A stretch of DNA of 14,269 bases from Actinomycetota bacterium (lineage in GTDB: Bacteria > Actinomycetota > Acidimicrobiia > Acidimicrobiales > CADCSY01). Below, piece after piece: positions 12,699 to 14,269 of the stretch. The notes below the pieces were generated by a model, which saw only the letters and a program-made list of their open reading frames with translations, did not search any database and had not been told where the DNA came from. The stretch lies in the NCBI GenBank assembly GCA_016178435.1, contig JACOTK010000031.1:1-14269 (forward strand), written 5' to 3'. Each line of letters starts with the position of its first letter. Position 1 is the stretch's first letter. A program made the position numbers and the translations under genes.

Positions 12699-14023
12699 GG
12701 GAGCTCGCCCTCGGGGGTCTCGGCCGACCCGGTCGGCGCGACAAGCCTGAGCGACGCGATGCGCCGTCGATCCACCTCCATGACCTCGATGGTCCAACCA
12801 TCATGGATGACCTGCTCGCCGACGACGGGGATCCGGCCCAGACGTTCGAGCACGAAGCCCGCGACGGTGTCGTAGTCCCCTTCGGGGAGCGCCAACCCCG
12901 TGGCAGTATCCACCTCGTCGAGATGCAGGCTCCCCTCGACGACAAAGGTGCCGGAAGGCAGAAATCTTGTATAGCCGGCCAACAGATCGATCTGATCGTG
13001 TTCGTCCTCGATCTCACCCACGATCTCCTCAAGCAGGTCCTCGAGCGTCACAATGCCGGCGGTTCCACCAAACTCGTCAACCACGACCGCAAGATGTCGG
13101 CCGTTCGAGCGCAAGTCGGTCAACAACATCTCCAGGTCGCGCCCCTCCGGCGTGAAGTGGGCAGACCGAAGGATGGACGTGATACCCGTACTCGCACGAT
13201 CCTCTCCCGCTATGGCGAGCGCATCGGATGCGTGGACCACTCCATGGACGTCATCCAGGTCGTCACCGATGACGGGAAAGCGGGAATGCCCGGTGCTCAG
13301 CGCCAAGGTCACCAGATCCGCCACGGTGGCGTCACTGCGCAACGCAAGAACATCGGGACGAGGCACCAGCGCATCAGCGGCGGTCTTGTGACCGAAACGC
13401 AAGGTGGCGGAAAGCAGGCTGAACGACTCCGGGTCGAGCGTCCCCTCTCGGCCCGAGGATCGAATCAGCAACTCGATCTCCTCCAGGGAATGGATCGATC
13501 GCAGGTCGTCACTGGGCTCGATGCCCAGCCGACGGACAACCCAGTTCGCCGCCCCGTTGAGCACGCTGATCACCGGACCGAAGACCATGTTGTAGGCAAG
13601 GATCGGACCCGCCGTCGCCAGGGCCGTCGGCACAGGCGCCGCAATGGCGAGCCCTTTGGGAATCAGCTCGCCGATCACCATCTGAATCGCCGACACGAGG
13701 CCCAGTGCGAGCGCAATCGAGGCAGGGCTCTCTGCCCTGTCGGGCACCAACCTCACCAAGGGGCCGAACAGCCGTTCGAATGCCGGCGCCGCGATGAATC
13801 CCAGGACAAGCGAGGTGACGGTAATACCCAATTGGATTCCCGAAAGGGCATACGAGAGGCGCCGGACCACGCGCAACGCCAAGCGGGCGCGTCGACTCCC
13901 GGACTCGGCCAATCGCTGCACTCGGTCCCGATCCACCGCCACGAACGCGAACTCGGCTGCCACGAAGAACCCGTTGATCGCAATGAGGACCGCAACGGTA
14001 AAGAGCCCTAGAGCGGTATCGAT
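12695..14023 (-). CDS. CNNM/CorC-family membrane protein (DUF21 + CBS + CorC_HlyC), long form with unusual start
   Basis: From the first canonical start (GTG 13963) this is 422 residues, but that cuts the first membrane helix. The frame stays open upstream to a TGA at 14030-14032 and reads DTALGLFTVAVLIAINGFF before VAAEFAFVAVDRDRV, the normal family N-terminus. No ATG, GTG or TTG lies in that stretch; ATC at 14021-14023 has GGAGG/GAGG 10 and 4 bases upstream and gives 442 residues. Domains in that numbering are DUF21 to about 205, CBS pair about 225-350 (VPRPDVLALRSDATV; TAGIVTLEDLLEEIVG) and CorC_HlyC about 360-435 (DTVAGFVLERLGRIPVVGE). The family is associated with Mg2+/Co2+ homeostasis. 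It is coupled by a GTGA overlap to the short-form partner. The family call is firm; the start is not. Confidence 0.88.
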   Translation of the reverse strand: MDTALGLFTVAVLIAINGFFVAAEFAFVAVDRDRVQRLAESGSRRARLALRVVRRLSYALSGIQLGITVTSLVLGFIAAPAFERLFGPLVRLVPDRAESPASIALALGLVSAIQMVIGELIPKGLAIAAPVPTALATAGPILAYNMVFGPVISVLNGAANWVVRRLGIEPSDDLRSIHSLEEIELLIRSSGREGTLDPESFSLLSATLRFGHKTAADALVPRPDVLALRSDATVADLVTLALSTGHSRFPVIGDDLDDVHGVVHASDALAIAGEDRASTGITSILRSAHFTPEGRDLEMLLTDLRSNGRHLAVVVDEFGGTAGIVTLEDLLEEIVGEIEDEHDQIDLLAGYTRFLPSGTFVVEGSLHLDEVDTATGLALPEGDYDTVAGFVLERLGRIPVVGEQVIHDGWTIEVMEVDRRRIASLRLVAPTGSAETPEGELP

Positions 14024-14094
14024 GGGTCCTCAACCTCCACGCAAAGTGAGAGCGCTTACCGAGACAGGTCGATGAGCCGTCACCGCCATGCCGG

Positions 14095-14269
14095 CTACCG
14101 ACCTCGTTTGGTCGCCCTCGGAGCTGCCCTCTTCGCCGGTGCGGCTGCCTTGCGAACCGGTGCGGCGGCCTTGCGAACCGGTGCGGCTGCCTTGCGAACC
14201 GGTGCGGCTGCCTTGCGAACCGGTGCGGCTGCCTTGCGAACCGGTGCGGCTGCCTTGCGTGCGGGCGCC
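14095..14269 (-). CDS. HU/histone-like protein, basic repetitive C-terminal tail (partial)
   Basis: Only the last 57 residues are in the window; the gene continues beyond 14269. The segment is wholly Ala/Pro/Lys/Arg/Val: heptads of the form APVRKAA repeated five times, flanked by APARKAA and APAKRAA, then PRATKRGR and a TAG stop. Such tails are known at the C-terminus of actinobacterial HU (HupB-type) nucleoid proteins, where they bind DNA without sequence preference. Histone H1-like and some ribosomal or Rho-type basic extensions are alternatives, because the globular domain is not seen. The gene lies upstream of and in the same direction as the CNNM pair, about 70 bases away. No strong terminator was found between them. 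Confidence 0.7.
   Translation of the reverse strand, partial: APARKAAAPVRKAAAPVRKAAAPVRKAAAPVRKAAAPVRKAAAPAKRAAPRATKRGR
14149..14253 (-). repeat. Five near-identical 21-bp tandem repeats
   Basis: The plus-strand unit CTTGCGAACCGGTGCGGCTG plus one C occurs at 14149, 14170, 14191, 14212 and 14233, with a single T-to-G change in the first copy and diverged half-copies on both sides. It encodes the heptad of the basic tail in frame. Silent positions are conserved too, which points to recent expansion by slippage or unequal exchange rather than selection on protein alone. Confidence 0.92.

Noticed and set aside
12699..12797. Upstream start at 12797 for the short CNNM protein
   Set aside because: The extra 33 residues are Arg/Gly/His-rich, precede the conserved first helix and overlap the partner gene. 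The GTGA junction at 12695-12698 is much more natural.
14149..14253. Possible CRISPR-like array
   Set aside because: The repeats abut without spacers, are in frame and encode a regular heptad of a basic protein tail. The 14-bp array at 4525-4580 also has no spacers.

Overview
The window comes from a high-GC actinobacterium. It encodes a mycothiol ligase (mshC), an F420-NADP oxidoreductase, an InhA-type enoyl reductase and a phosphatidylinositol-phosphate/PIM-type lipid pair (pgsA-patA). The gene order thrS - HIT protein - pgsA - patA is the one found in mycobacteria and relatives (Rv2614c-Rv2611c). A deep-branching class such as Acidimicrobiia would fit, because the expected pimA is absent, but this is inference. 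Genes fill almost the whole window. No stretch longer than about 120 bases lacks a gene, and nearly everything reads on the minus strand except one fabI/inhA gene.

Layout, right to left in the main direction of transcription. 14095-14269 is the repetitive basic tail of an HU/histone-like protein that runs off the window. 11646-14023 is a translationally coupled pair of CNNM/CorC-family membrane proteins; the first has no ordinary start codon at its expected N-terminus. 10533-11561 is a secreted coiled-coil M23 endopeptidase with tandem 11-bp repeats at its promoter. 9750-10520 (plus strand) is the enoyl-ACP reductase, divergent from a 67-68-codon fragment of a long-chain acyl-CoA synthetase. 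A perfectly palindromic double -10 element sits between these two. 8795-9490 (npdG) and 7657-8775 (mshC) are two redox-cofactor genes. 5653-7599 is thrS, overlapping the HIT-protein gene (5120-5656), followed by a two-helix membrane protein (4571-5080). 3761-4450 (pgsA), 2806-3741 (patA-like), 1442-2806 (O-antigen-ligase-like) and 119-1411 (secreted three-repeat protein) form a tight envelope operon.

How the genes fit together: the left half makes and decorates envelope glycolipids. PgsA builds the phosphatidylinositol-type lipid, PatA-like acylates it or its glycosylated form, and the Wzy/WaaL-like polytopic protein probably joins or polymerises glycans outside the membrane. The last gene puts a repeat-rich protein on the cell surface. 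The right half holds cell-wall hydrolysis (M23), ion or envelope homeostasis (CNNM pair) and fatty-acid elongation (InhA).

A recurring regulatory pattern stands out: four genes (pgsA, npdG, fabI/inhA, M23) have a TANNNT hexamer exactly six bases before the start codon. That is what leaderless actinobacterial transcripts look like. No phage, transposon, CRISPR array or defence system was seen. Most of the window is housekeeping, and the oddities are in promoters, repeats, a gene remnant and the altered end of the PIM-type operon.
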